Position numbers and translations under genes: made by a program. Shown here piece by piece: positions 9,754 through 18,825 of a stretch of DNA of 64,000 nucleotides (its first letter is position 1; every line of letters begins with the position of its first letter). The notes under the pieces were generated by a model. The model was not told where the DNA came from and did not search any database. It saw nothing but the letters and a program-made list of their open reading frames with translations. Location of the stretch: NCBI GenBank assembly GCA_023229245.1, contig JALNZU010000005.1, positions 62,001 through 126,000 of the forward strand, read 5' to 3'. This stretch comes from Bacteroidales bacterium. Lineage in GTDB: Bacteria; Bacteroidota; Bacteroidia; Bacteroidales; F082.

Positions 9754-9792
9754 AACCGCTCTATACATTAGTCGTATTTGGGCGGTTTTTTT
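9754..9792 (+). terminator. Rho-independent terminator of the mmd operon
   Basis: AACCGCTC pairs with GGGCGGTT (8-bp stem with one G-T wobble) around an 18-nt spacer and is followed by a run of seven T. It lies about 20 bp after the mmdB stop codon. Confidence 0.8.
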
Positions 9793-9980
9793 GATTTTGG
9801 GAGTGGTCTGATGCCTATATACAAGATGATTAGTAAGAAACTATGGAGCAAATTCAATAGCTGATAAATCCAAAATCATCCAAAAAAATGAAATGCAAAC
9901 ACATAGCACAACAGGCGAAGGTTAGGCCAACACTTATAAATTAAATTCGATTCCTGAAAAAATAAACTAAGTTGTGAGTG

Positions 9981-10925
9981 CTACTCAAGCTGTTTCTTTG
10001 GCAGAAATACTTCAGCCATCATGCATCTTGCACTGCCACCACCTTGTGTTTCTATGGTGCTGATGTCAACTGTTATGATAGGGTTATACTTTTTAATGGT
10101 ATCAATCTGTTCCTTTGTCAGTGAATCATACGCTGTTTGCGACATGACCAAATATTTATCATTGCCTTGACCACCTACCTGTAGCATATTACCGGCAAAA
10201 TGATGCATCTGCTCTTCGGTGATATCAATAATTTCTTTACCGGTTTCTTGTAATTGGCGGACCACTTTCTGGTGCTCAGCCTGATTGTCAAGAGTACTTA
10301 GGCATATCACTGCATATTCATCTGCTACACACATCATCACATTAGTATGATAGATAGGCAGGCGTTGGTCTTTCACTGTTTGATATGCGGTAAACAGCAC
10401 GGGTTTATATCTGAAATCCTTACAAAATTCCTGAAACAACTCAGCATCAGTACGTGCTGAGATAGCCGCATAGGCTATTTTATGTGTCCTATCCAAAATG
10501 ATACTACCTGTACCTTCTAAAAAGATATCTTCTTGTTCGGCTTCAGTATAGTCGTATATTTCTTCAGCAGCAAAGCCATGTTCTGACAGCAGTTCCAATA
10601 CTTCTGCCTCACGTCTTTCCTCTCTACGGTTTTTGGCAAACATAGGATACAAGGCTACTGATTTATTTTCGTGAAACGATATCCAGTTGTTAGGAAAAAT
10701 AGAATCAGGTGTATGCGGTTCCGGGGTGTCTTGCAATACGATCACTTCTATGCCGTGGTCACGAAGCTTGGCTACCATAGCGGTGAACTCTTTCAATGCG
10801 TTTTCCTGAGTAGTCTCGGCCGATTCTGTAGGTTGCATCTGGAAATAGTTGTTAACAGCCGTCTCTGTGTTAAACCTGAAATCAACTGGTTCTATCATTA
10901 AAATGGAGGAGGTGAATTGCTTCAT
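9981..10925 (-). CDS. ctlX: CtlX-like citrulline/arginine-type hydrolase (amidinotransferase fold)
   Basis: Member of the pentein (guanidino-group-modifying) superfamily and closest in my reading to CtlX, reported to act in citrulline use. Visible family features are FPNNWISFH (substrate loop), FLEGTGSIILDR (Glu-containing motif), YHTNVMMCV (catalytic His) and the C-terminal GGGSARCMMAEVFL with the nucleophilic Cys. The 314-residue length is normal. It stands alone on the minus strand, with a TAATTTTG box at 10996-11003 upstream. Other arginine-degrading genes are not adjacent, so the physiological substrate is inferred. Confidence 0.82.
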   Translation of the reverse strand: MKQFTSSILMIEPVDFRFNTETAVNNYFQMQPTESAETTQENALKEFTAMVAKLRDHGIEVIVLQDTPEPHTPDSIFPNNWISFHENKSVALYPMFAKNRREERREAEVLELLSEHGFAAEEIYDYTEAEQEDIFLEGTGSIILDRTHKIAYAAISARTDAELFQEFCKDFRYKPVLFTAYQTVKDQRLPIYHTNVMMCVADEYAVICLSTLDNQAEHQKVVRQLQETGKEIIDITEEQMHHFAGNMLQVGGQGNDKYLVMSQTAYDSLTKEQIDTIKKYNPIITVDISTIETQGGGSARCMMAEVFLPKKQLE

Positions 10926-11245
10926 CTTGAATTTTTTATTTTATAGTTTTTGTGAGTACCTATGATGCATAGCTGCTTTTGTTCAAAAGAACAGACAAAA
11001 TTAGAAAATAAATTGCTATCTCAGAACAGATACGCATAGTATGCAGTGCTTGTTACCCTTTTGGGGGAAGAGATTGGAGGATTATGTTTTGTTTCACACT
11101 ACAGACCAGAACTTGTATTCTTGTGAAGCGTGTTTTGATGTAGGCCCTAACAGGTATTTTTTCATCACTTAGTCGTAAGGTGTCAGAAAGTTATTTTTGT
11201 AGGTCTAAGGATAAATAGATGTGTGTTTTCCTTAGTTCGTAAGGC
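10926..11245. other. Intergenic region without a recognised gene
   Basis: 320 bp between the ctlX-like start and the FolB-FolK stop. It contains the minus-strand -7 box TAATTTTG (plus-strand coordinates 10996-11003) for ctlX. Nothing else coding or structured was recognised. Confidence 0.5.
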
Positions 11246-12013
11246 TTATATATTTATTTCAGGTTGTAGCTCCCGAATAAAATCCACCTGAAAAGGCAAT
11301 TCAGCATAAGCTGTATCCACTATGATCCCATTATATGTAAGCACATCTGCATCAATAGTTCTGGGTGCATTTTTATTATCTGTTCTGATCCTTTCCATCA
11401 GAGTTTCCATTTGTTTGAGCTCAAATCGTAGTTGTGTTAAGCTCAATTTTGTTTGTAATAACACTGCTCTGTTTAAAAAATCCGGTTGATCGGTAAATTT
11501 TAAAGGTTTAGTAGTGATCAGCTTAGTTTGACGGATAACAAACCCTAATTGTTGAAGTTTTAACAGGGCTTGTCTCATGTTATCTTCGGGGGAAATATTT
11601 GATCCCAAGGCAATCAAAGCAGTTTTGTAGCGGTCGGTATCCGATATTTTTACTAAGACATTATCTGTATATCGCAGTGCGCGAGGCTTTTCCACTTTTA
11701 CTTCGATCTCCTCAATAGCCGGACTATATTTCTGGATATGTTCGTAAATGGTCTCAGCCATGCGCTCAATCAAATGGTAGCGTTGATTGTCAACCATACT
11801 GATTATATCTTTTGTCAGCGGCTTATAATTCACTGCAAATGCTACTTCATCAGTTATAGCAGCTTTATGTATGTCGTACTTAAAGGAAAAAGAGATGATG
11901 ACATCCTGTAACTTTTCTTTTTCCCAGTCGAGGAAGCCGATAAATGCACGCAGTCGTAGGTTTTCAACCTGGATGCAGGCTAATTTTGGAGGTGAATGAG
12001 TATTCATTGTCAT
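11246..12013 (-). CDS. folBK: Fused dihydroneopterin aldolase / HPPK (FolB-FolK)
   Basis: Bifunctional folate-pathway enzyme. Residues about 8-120 form a FolB-type dihydroneopterin aldolase (LRLRAFIGFLDWEKEKLQDV at the start; the KVEKPRAL region carries the catalytic Lys). Residues about 128-250 form 6-hydroxymethyl-7,8-dihydropterin pyrophosphokinase (ALIALGSNISPEDNMRQAL, then RTDNKNAPRTIDADVLTYNG with the metal-binding DxD-like motif). Together they make two successive steps toward dihydropteroate. It starts with ATG at 12013 or, two codons later, 12007. A TACTTTTG box at 12021-12028 is so close that the transcript would be nearly leaderless. A FolM-like reductase gene lies upstream on the same strand. 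Confidence 0.9.
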   Translation of the reverse strand: MTMNTHSPPKLACIQVENLRLRAFIGFLDWEKEKLQDVIISFSFKYDIHKAAITDEVAFAVNYKPLTKDIISMVDNQRYHLIERMAETIYEHIQKYSPAIEEIEVKVEKPRALRYTDNVLVKISDTDRYKTALIALGSNISPEDNMRQALLKLQQLGFVIRQTKLITTKPLKFTDQPDFLNRAVLLQTKLSLTQLRFELKQMETLMERIRTDNKNAPRTIDADVLTYNGIIVDTAYAELPFQVDFIRELQPEINI

Positions 12014-12020
12014 TTTTTTT

Positions 12021-12028
12021 CAAAAGTA
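12021..12028 (-). promoter_or_regulatory. -7 box directly before folBK
   Basis: On the minus strand this reads TACTTTTG, a full TAnnTTTG match ending 7 bp before the ATG at 12013. The predicted transcription start would be at or beside the start codon. Confidence 0.4.
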
Positions 12029-12135
12029 AAAATAATAGAAAAGCATATGCTAACAACAGATAATTCAGCAGATATGATATCTGTGTCTCTGATTTCCGGT
12101 TAGTTCATCAGAAAATTTTCTTTTCTCTTATATCC

Positions 12136-12849
12136 TTATAAAAGATGATCACCCCCGTCAATATAGATTATTTGGCCAGTAACAAACTGGGCTTGTAGCA
12201 GATACGTGAATGCAAGAATTATTTCATCTAAATTGCCTGTTGTTTTCAGAGGGATTTGCTCGGCCAGTTTTAATAAATAAGATTCATCCTTACCCTTAGG
12301 AGGCAGTACTAACCCGGGTGCAATCGCATTGACTCTAAAGCCGGGTGCAAGCTCTACGGCCGACAGCTTGGTGAACTCTTTTAAAAGCTTTTTACTCAGC
12401 AGATAATCTAAATGCCTGGTGTAATTCTTCTCTATTTTAGTATCTAAAAAGTTGATGATAACACCTTTATCATATACTCTTGCATACGCTTTGGTAAGCA
12501 GATAGGCACTTTCAAAGTTGATTCGAAGCTCCTTTTGTAACAAGCTGCTGCCCTGATCATTAAAGTCAGATGGACGAAAATCGGAAGCTGCATTCACCAA
12601 TACTTCAATGCGTATGCTTTGATTTTTAAACGATTGAAAAATAGCATCAAAATCATTATTTTCAAGAAAATTGATCTGAAGCAATAAAACTTTTACATCC
12701 ATCTTTTCTATCTCAGCCTTGAGCTGAGTTGCTTTTGCATCCGAACTGTTATAATGAATGATTATATGATATTTCTGTCGAGCCAACTCTATGGCAATGG
12801 CTTTGCCAATTCGGTCGGCACTTCCGGTGATCAATGCAAATTTTTTCAT
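12136..12849 (-). CDS. SDR oxidoreductase, FolM/pteridine-reductase-like
   Basis: Short-chain dehydrogenase (237 residues from the preferred start). The N-terminal nucleotide motif TGSADRIGKAIAIELA has the RIGKAIA form seen in FolM and pteridine reductase PTR1 rather than the usual GIG. The catalytic Tyr-Lys pair is in YLLSK near residue 150, and the C-terminus ends with the SDR hallmark VTGQIIYIDGGDHL. It probably reduces dihydropterins or dihydrofolate with NAD(P)H; this is inferred from the motif and from folBK next to it. The start at 12849 (MKKFALITGS) fits the family; an upstream TTG start would add four residues. Confidence 0.75.
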   Translation of the reverse strand: MKKFALITGSADRIGKAIAIELARQKYHIIIHYNSSDAKATQLKAEIEKMDVKVLLLQINFLENNDFDAIFQSFKNQSIRIEVLVNAASDFRPSDFNDQGSSLLQKELRINFESAYLLTKAYARVYDKGVIINFLDTKIEKNYTRHLDYLLSKKLLKEFTKLSAVELAPGFRVNAIAPGLVLPPKGKDESYLLKLAEQIPLKTTGNLDEIILAFTYLLQAQFVTGQIIYIDGGDHLL

Positions 12850-13153
12850 TAGGTAAAACAATTAATTAATGGATCCTTTTACCATTGTATAATATAAGGC
12901 GGGTTGATAGCCTGAAGAATATTGTAGCTTATAAGCGATAGTAAGAAAAATATTGAGTATCATATAATTGCTTTTAATGCGTGTTATAGCCTATTTATCA
13001 CCAAAATAATCCAGTTTTCGAACATTGTAAAATTCTTTCTAATTTTAAAGGCACATGTTTACTTCTCATTTTTCTTGTTTTTATAAGTTAGTATTTCATA
13101 AGCAGTAAGAATAAAGTAAAACAACTTCTGCAAAACTTTGAAATACAAATACT
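12850..13153. other. Intergenic region without a recognised gene
   Basis: About 300 bp, AT-rich, between the FolM-like gene start and the stop of the next T9SS cargo gene. I see no ORF of interest and no strong hairpin. Confidence 0.5.
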
Positions 13154-14083
13154 CTATCTGCTTACAATTAATTTTTGTCTATTTAACAGTACACCTTTTC
13201 TATAATAATTAATAAAATACAATCCGGTAGGTAAACTTCCAATATTAATAATTACGGTTTTATCTTGCCCACGAATGTATTTCCTCATCATAGTTTGACC
13301 TTGAATATTCATGATTACAATTTCTCCAGCTATGCTTTTCTCCAAAAATGATACAATCAAGATCTGATCGGCTGGCGATGGATAAAACTGCAGAGTATTC
13401 TCATTATTATTCATTTCAGGTACAGAAACGACCAGATCACACGGAGCCTCACGGCAGTAATAATATAGGAAAGTATGTTGAGTATATTTTTGATGACTTG
13501 ATTTAACAGGTGTGAACATTGCCTCAAACAATCCATAGTAAGACCCCATACCCTCGTAATAATTATAAGGGTCTATTCCGTTTGAAAATATCCTTGTTCC
13601 AAAATCAAGATGGACGCCAGGAGTTATTGAAGCAAGGACATATTCCATAAAATCAGGTATCAGGCAAAATCTGGCAGTGTCCCCAACTTGAACGGAAAAA
13701 TCATAAAGTAGAAAATCCTCATTTACCGGACAATCATAGCTATTGTATAAAAGAAATGCATATACTTTTTTATCAAAATGATCATCCCTGAGGAATCCGT
13801 AGAGTTCATATTCCCCGTTTGGTATAAATGGGGGTGGGGCATCAGTCGGCACTAATGAACGTCTGTATACTTTCGTGTAATCGAAATTTTCAATAGTTGT
13901 ATCGCCTAATATAAGATATTCCCAGAGGTCATCAACAGTTTGGGGCGTATTAATATCATCAAATCTTATTATCCATTGAGCACCTTCCATTGCCATGGGA
14001 ATGTATTCCTGACATCTCAACATATTTTGAGATATTATGAAAAGAAGAATTGCCAGCAGAGGTGAAATAGTATTATGTTTCAT
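13154..14083 (-). CDS. Secreted protein with T9SS type A sorting domain
   Basis: Exported protein of 309 residues. Residues 1-24 are a signal peptide. The middle (25-220) is not recognised; it contains several Cys (CPVNEDF, ARFCLIP, CREAPCD) and aromatic residues. The last ~80 residues are a typical type IX secretion C-terminal domain: FYPSPADQILIVSF, then VIMNIQGQTMMRKYI, then INIGSLPTGLYFINYY and a basic end KLIVSR. It should be carried across the outer membrane by the T9SS and anchored or released. A TAGCTTTG box on the minus strand at 14109-14116 precedes it. The function of the passenger is unknown. Confidence 0.8.
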   Translation of the reverse strand: MKHNTISPLLAILLFIISQNMLRCQEYIPMAMEGAQWIIRFDDINTPQTVDDLWEYLILGDTTIENFDYTKVYRRSLVPTDAPPPFIPNGEYELYGFLRDDHFDKKVYAFLLYNSYDCPVNEDFLLYDFSVQVGDTARFCLIPDFMEYVLASITPGVHLDFGTRIFSNGIDPYNYYEGMGSYYGLFEAMFTPVKSSHQKYTQHTFLYYYCREAPCDLVVSVPEMNNNENTLQFYPSPADQILIVSFLEKSIAGEIVIMNIQGQTMMRKYIRGQDKTVIINIGSLPTGLYFINYYRKGVLLNRQKLIVSR

Positions 14084-14153
14084 ATTTTAATTCAATGTAA
14101 GTTATTTACAAAGCTACAACGAGGAGAGGCCAAATTATGTCCCCTCCTCATAT

Positions 14154-14357
14154 TTAACTAAACTTTAACAAAAATTTTTTTGTTGATTTGCAATATTCGA
14201 CATTGTATCCTTGCATACGTAAGGTTTTTAGCATTCTTTTGATAGTTCTTTCAGAGCAATCAAATTTTTCACTTGCTTGTTTTAAAGATAACAGTCGTCC
14301 TTTTTCAATCATGTCAGGCAAGTAGCTTAGTTTTTTTGAGTAAGTAAAATAGTCCAT
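14154..14357 (-). CDS. Small helix-turn-helix protein
   Basis: A 67-residue basic protein with a winged HTH of the DeoR/HTH_11 type: LLSLKQASEKFDCSERTIKR carries helix-turn-helix spacing, followed by LKTLRMQGYNVEYC, which looks like a short wing. No sensor domain is present. It may be a stand-alone regulator of the T9SS cargo gene lying 70 bp downstream on the same strand. Identity is inferred from the HTH only. Confidence 0.6.
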   Translation of the reverse strand: MDYFTYSKKLSYLPDMIEKGRLLSLKQASEKFDCSERTIKRMLKTLRMQGYNVEYCKSTKKFLLKFS

Positions 14358-15045
14358 GGTTCATTTGTTTTTCAGTGTGTTGGAAAGAAGTCAGGTTCTG
14401 TTGTTTTTTTATGTACTGTTGTGTTTTGGCAAAAACTAAAGGTAATAAATTTAAAATAATATTGACCTTCCAACTAAGGTCGACAGATTCAAGTCATTCA
14501 GGTAGTTGAAGTGCCATGTATTGTTGGTTAAAGTTCACATTTATCAATTTGTTTTCTGATTTTTTCTTTCACTCATGTCAAAATATTTTGTTGTTTTCAC
14601 TAAAAAATACTGCAATAAATTTCATAAACTCCTGATTCTCAATTGTTGGAGGGATAATATGAATAAATTTCCTCATGCAAAAGAATACCATTCGTGAGGA
14701 TAAAGGTAAACAATTATCTGATATAATGACTAGCCTGATTGGATAATCGCATAATTTGAATTTAACCTAATATCGAACAATTCCTCTTAAATTACAGTTA
14801 GACTGGGCTTTAGAGGTGTAGCTCTATTTTAATTAAAGGCCTGGTACCCCATATACTAAAATGGGTGTAAACCTAACTTTATTTTTAATCAAGATATTTT
14901 TAATACGTTTTTAGGTTATTACTTGTAAGAGGTTGGATGATCAGGTATAAGTATGCGTTTTAGGGAGTATGGAAGCCGTTTGGGGTGTTAAAAGATTCGT
15001 ACTTTTGCACGTTTTAGTAGTGTCGCTGTTGTTGATTTTACTTGT
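14358..15045. other. Long intergenic region, no gene recognised
   Basis: About 690 bp of AT-rich DNA between divergent genes. Only the MFS promoter at its right end (14979-15007) can be supported. No conserved ORF, RNA or repeat was recognised. Confidence 0.5.
14979..15007 (+). promoter_or_regulatory. Bacteroidota-type promoter of the MFS transporter gene
   Basis: TTTG (14979-14982) and TACTTTTG (15000-15007) are separated by 17 bp, close to the Bacteroidota sigma-factor consensus of TTTG about 19-21 bp before TAnnTTTG. The start codon follows at 15046. Confidence 0.5.
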
Positions 15046-16563
15046 ATGAAGTCTGATTCACACCATATTCCACAGGGTAGGGGCTGGATATTAGCTGCGT
15101 TGATGTTTACCATTATGTTGGCTGCTATGGATACGACTATTGTATCTACAGCTATTCCTCATATTGTTGGTGATCTAGGAGGTTTCTCACTTTTTAGCTG
15201 GGTCTATTCTATTTATCTGCTGGCGCAGACTGTTACTATTCCTTTATATGGCAAATGGGCTGATTTATATGGTCGCAAACCTATTTTAATTATTGGCATG
15301 ATTATATTTCTGGGAGGTTCGGCAGCCTCAGCAGCTTCCTGGAATATGCCTTCATTGATTTTTTTCCGTGGGATGCAGGGGTTGGGTGCTGGTTCTATAT
15401 TAGCTACAGTAAATACATTGGCCGGTGATTTGTATTCTATACGTGAGCGTGCGAAAATACAAGGTTGGTTATCAAGTGTATGGGGAATAGCGGCTATTAT
15501 GGGGCCTTCGTTAGGTGGTGCCTTGGCAGAATATGCATCCTGGAGATGGATCTTTCTGATCAACCTGCCTATAGGATTGATTGCGATCTTGCTTATCGGA
15601 TTGTTTTTGAAGGAACATGTAGTCAAACAACCTCATCATATTGATTATCCGGGCGCCGTTATGATGTTGATAGCAGGTGTTTGCCTGATTTTTACCTTGA
15701 TGCAGTTAGGTGATCGTTGGTCGGTGTTTTCGCTATACGGCGCTGGAATGATCATACTTTCAGTAGTATTGATCATACTGACTATCCGTGTTGAGCGTCG
15801 AAGTCCGGAACCCATCATGCCTCATTGGATATGGAAAAACAGGATATTAGTAGGTTCCAACCTGGCTATGGTTTGTATGGGAGCTATTATGTTGGGCCCT
15901 AATATGTATTTACCTGTATTTTCTCAATCGGTGTTTGGGTTGGGAGCTATTGCAGCAGGTTTTGTGTTGGCCAGTATGAGTATAGGTTGGCCGGTAGCTT
16001 CTTCTCTTTCGGGAAGATTATATCTGCAGATCGGCTTTAGGAATACCGCCCTGATAGGTACTATACTGATCATAATAGCTGCCATAGCTTTTGTTTTCTT
16101 GCCCTTTCAAACTTCTATCTGGCTGTTAGTAGCAGATCAGATCTTGTTAGGAGCCGGCTTTGGATTATTGTCAACACCCACCTTAGTTGGTGTACAGTCT
16201 ATAGTGTCATGGAAACAACGTGGGTTAGTTACTGGAGGTAATATGTTTTCCCGATATTTGGGTCAAAGTATAGGAGCGGCTGTTTTGGGTGGTGTCTTTA
16301 ATATGGCCATGAGCAAACAATTAGCCTCGGCGCCTGCTTCGCTTACTCATCAATTACCGCAGGCTGTCAATCAGGTGATTGATGTATTGCAATCAGGAGT
16401 AGCTTTAAAACAAGCTGAAGATTATCTGCAATATGCGTTTTATATTTCAACCCGACAGGTATATAAAGCAATGGCTCTTACCGGGGTCATAGCTTGTCTG
16501 TTTTTGATGAGGCTGCCTCGACGTTTCCCGGTGCTGAGTGAGAAATCAGATACTGCTATCTGA
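15046..16563 (+). CDS. MFS multidrug-type transporter, DHA2 (14-TM) family
   Basis: Proton-driven efflux permease of the EmrB/QacA family, 505 residues with about 14 hydrophobic helices. The start region AAMDTTIVSTAIPHIVGDLG is the characteristic helix-1 motif (the D of D-T-T-I-V is conserved), and GKWADLYGRKPILIIGM is motif A between helices 2 and 3. There is no adjacent EmrA-like adaptor or regulator, so substrate cannot be inferred. Its stop codon is 3 bp from the stop of the convergent PLP decarboxylase gene, with no room for a separate terminator. Confidence 0.9.
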   Translation: MKSDSHHIPQGRGWILAALMFTIMLAAMDTTIVSTAIPHIVGDLGGFSLFSWVYSIYLLAQTVTIPLYGKWADLYGRKPILIIGMIIFLGGSAASAASWNMPSLIFFRGMQGLGAGSILATVNTLAGDLYSIRERAKIQGWLSSVWGIAAIMGPSLGGALAEYASWRWIFLINLPIGLIAILLIGLFLKEHVVKQPHHIDYPGAVMMLIAGVCLIFTLMQLGDRWSVFSLYGAGMIILSVVLIILTIRVERRSPEPIMPHWIWKNRILVGSNLAMVCMGAIMLGPNMYLPVFSQSVFGLGAIAAGFVLASMSIGWPVASSLSGRLYLQIGFRNTALIGTILIIIAAIAFVFLPFQTSIWLLVADQILLGAGFGLLSTPTLVGVQSIVSWKQRGLVTGGNMFSRYLGQSIGAAVLGGVFNMAMSKQLASAPASLTHQLPQAVNQVIDVLQSGVALKQAEDYLQYAFYISTRQVYKAMALTGVIACLFLMRLPRRFPVLSEKSDTAI

Positions 16564-16566
16564 TCC

Positions 16567-17994
16567 TTATTTTAGTTTTTGCAAGCAACGGTCAATCATT
16601 GCAAGGGCCTGATCTACTGATTCTTTTTTTGTTCGGAAAGATAAGATCGCAATACGGATCACAAAGTGGTCGTCAATAATGGAGGAACTTAGAAATACTT
16701 CTCCATCGGCATGTATCTCATCCATCAATTGACGGTTTTTCGTATCCATATCTTCATTAAAGGGGTACCAGAAATAGCTTACTGAAAGATCGGGTTCGGG
16801 ACCTAAGCTAAATCCTCGTGCTCTAAGTTCGTTCCTGAAATAATGTGTAAGCCATATTTTTTCCTCTAAGTTAGCTTGAAACGGCTCGACACCATGTAAC
16901 TGAAGTGGCAGCCATACCCTCAGGCCTCTGAAATGTTTGGTGAGCTCGGGTGAAATATTTGCCGGACTGATGATCAGGTCTTCTGCTGCTGCATCTTGCA
17001 TATATGAGGCTTCATAATATTGCGAATGCAGTACTGCTGCTGCATCTTTGATTAAAACAGCCCCAGTGCCATAAGGCAGAAACATGCCTTTATGCGGATC
17101 AACAATGAGCGAATCGGCCTGTTCAATACCATCGAAATGTTTACGTTTGGAAGTGAGTATAAAAAAGCCGCCATATGCTGCATCTACATGAAACCATAAA
17201 TTATGCGCATGTGCAATAGCTGCCATTTCTTTCAACGGGTCAATAGCACCCGTATCGGTGGTGCCGGCTGTGCCTACAATAAGAAAGGGATTCAGCCCGG
17301 CAGCAATATCAGCTTTTATAGTTGATTGCAGTGCATCAGGTCTGATCCTATGGTGTGAGTCAAGTGGGATATATCGAAGTTGAACATCTTCTAACCCAAT
17401 GATACGAAGTGCTTTATGCGTAGAGTGATGTGCCTGATGACTTAAATATACTACGCTGTTCGGTATATGTTCATTTTTAATATGATGCGCATCTCTGGCA
17501 GCTGTGAATGCAACCAAGGTGGAAATTGAACCACCCGATTGCAAGCTACCTATAGCACTTTCAGGAAAAGAAAAAATAGATTTTAACCATCTGATCACTT
17601 CATTTTCTAAAGTGGCAGCGCCGGGTGAGGCATAATAGACACTGGCATATGGATTAGTCAGTGCAGCTAAAAAATCAGCTAATGCTGATGCTACAATACC
17701 ACCAGCGGGTATGTACCCCATAAACTTACCGGAAGCAGCCCGTATACCGGTTTCAACGATTTGGTCTTCATAGATATTTAATAGCTCCTCAAAACTGGTT
17801 TTACCGTTCTGTATAGCTAATGAAGCCGGTTTCTTTTCGTTGTACGACCGATTAGTCGAAAGTCCGGAAATAAACTTTCCGGCAAAATCGGATAGCTGTT
17901 GAATATATATATCCCGCTCAGCATCAGTGATCTCTAACTGTGAACTGAGCTTTGATAACTCTTGAAGTTTTTCTATGATATGTTCTGTTTTCAT
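16567..17994 (-). CDS. PLP-dependent amino-acid decarboxylase (group II)
   Basis: Pyridoxal-phosphate enzyme of the aromatic-amino-acid/glutamate decarboxylase family, 475 residues, cytoplasmic. Visible motifs are SGGSISTLVAFTAAR (cofactor phosphate pocket), HVDAAYGG (Asp that pairs with the pyridine nitrogen) and DSLIVDPHKGMFLPYG with the Schiff-base Lys. The substrate (aromatic amino acid, glutamate, or another) cannot be read from these motifs. It could produce an amine or contribute to acid resistance. It lies 69 bp downstream of an AhpD-like gene on the same strand and may be cotranscribed with it. Confidence 0.85.
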   Translation of the reverse strand: MKTEHIIEKLQELSKLSSQLEITDAERDIYIQQLSDFAGKFISGLSTNRSYNEKKPASLAIQNGKTSFEELLNIYEDQIVETGIRAASGKFMGYIPAGGIVASALADFLAALTNPYASVYYASPGAATLENEVIRWLKSIFSFPESAIGSLQSGGSISTLVAFTAARDAHHIKNEHIPNSVVYLSHQAHHSTHKALRIIGLEDVQLRYIPLDSHHRIRPDALQSTIKADIAAGLNPFLIVGTAGTTDTGAIDPLKEMAAIAHAHNLWFHVDAAYGGFFILTSKRKHFDGIEQADSLIVDPHKGMFLPYGTGAVLIKDAAAVLHSQYYEASYMQDAAAEDLIISPANISPELTKHFRGLRVWLPLQLHGVEPFQANLEEKIWLTHYFRNELRARGFSLGPEPDLSVSYFWYPFNEDMDTKNRQLMDEIHADGEVFLSSSIIDDHFVIRIAILSFRTKKESVDQALAMIDRCLQKLK

Positions 17995-18063
17995 ACGTGA
18001 GCTTTAAAGGTTGTACGTACATCATCATCTGATAAAAGCCTGGATGTAGCTTAGTTTCCTTTC

Positions 18064-18501
18064 TTAATCAAGAGGCATTCTGGTAGTAATGGCAATACGG
18101 TTCCAACTGTTAATAGCTACGACAGCCATGATTACAGCAGCAAGCTCCTGCTCGCTTAGATGTCTGGAAGCCTCTTCATAGATCTGATCCGATACATGAT
18201 CGCCTGTTATGAACGTCATGGATTCGGTAAGAGCTAATACAGCGCGCTCTTTTTCCGAGAAAAGTTCACTTTCACGCCAGGCATCCAACAAAAACAAACG
18301 CTGAGCCGTCTCACCCAACTTTAACGCATCCCTTGTATGCATATTGATGCAGTAAGCACAGCCATTCATTTGCGAAGCTCGTGTTTTGATGAGTTCATAC
18401 AGGTTTTTATCTAACCCGCTTGTTGCTAAATAGGTTTCTAATCCTATCATAGCCTGATAAGCCTGAGGAGCTGCGGAGGCAATATTAATTCTAGTATTCA
18501 T
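18064..18501 (-). CDS. Carboxymuconolactone decarboxylase / AhpD-like protein
   Basis: A 145-residue helical protein of the CMD/AhpD superfamily. The redox-active motif CAYCINMH (CxxCxxxH) near residue 50 is intact, which favours a peroxidase- or thiol-reductase-type AhpD role over a true decarboxylase. The C-terminal region AAVIMAVVAINSWNRI is the usual family helix. A minus-strand TAGTTTTG box at 18546-18553 lies 44 bp upstream. The partner reductase is not in the window. Confidence 0.85.
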   Translation of the reverse strand: MNTRINIASAAPQAYQAMIGLETYLATSGLDKNLYELIKTRASQMNGCAYCINMHTRDALKLGETAQRLFLLDAWRESELFSEKERAVLALTESMTFITGDHVSDQIYEEASRHLSEQELAAVIMAVVAINSWNRIAITTRMPLD

Positions 18502-18825
18502 TTGTCTTAAATTTTTTTTATTTATTTGAGTATTAGGTGATTATACAAAACTAAACTAATTGAACTAAGTGATTTTTGTGTGTGCTTCATTGACTCCAAT
18601 CTGATAGATGGTTGAAGCTGAAAAATCGGATATCATTTTCTTCTGCTTTAGGTTTCAATGGACTTTTATTACGCTTTTAAACCGATAATAAAATCTTTAA
18701 CTCTTAAATATATGTACTGCTTACAAGTGAAACAGCAAAAGCAAAATTACTTTTTTTAGTCAGAATGGTCGCATCCATTATATAAAGATCGTTCTTGAGG
18801 TGTGTGAGATTTTGTTGTGGTGTCA
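18502..18825. other. Intergenic region without a recognised gene
   Basis: 324 bp between the AhpD-like gene start and the NDH-2 stop. It holds the minus-strand -7 box TAGTTTTG (18546-18553). No other element was recognised. Confidence 0.5.
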
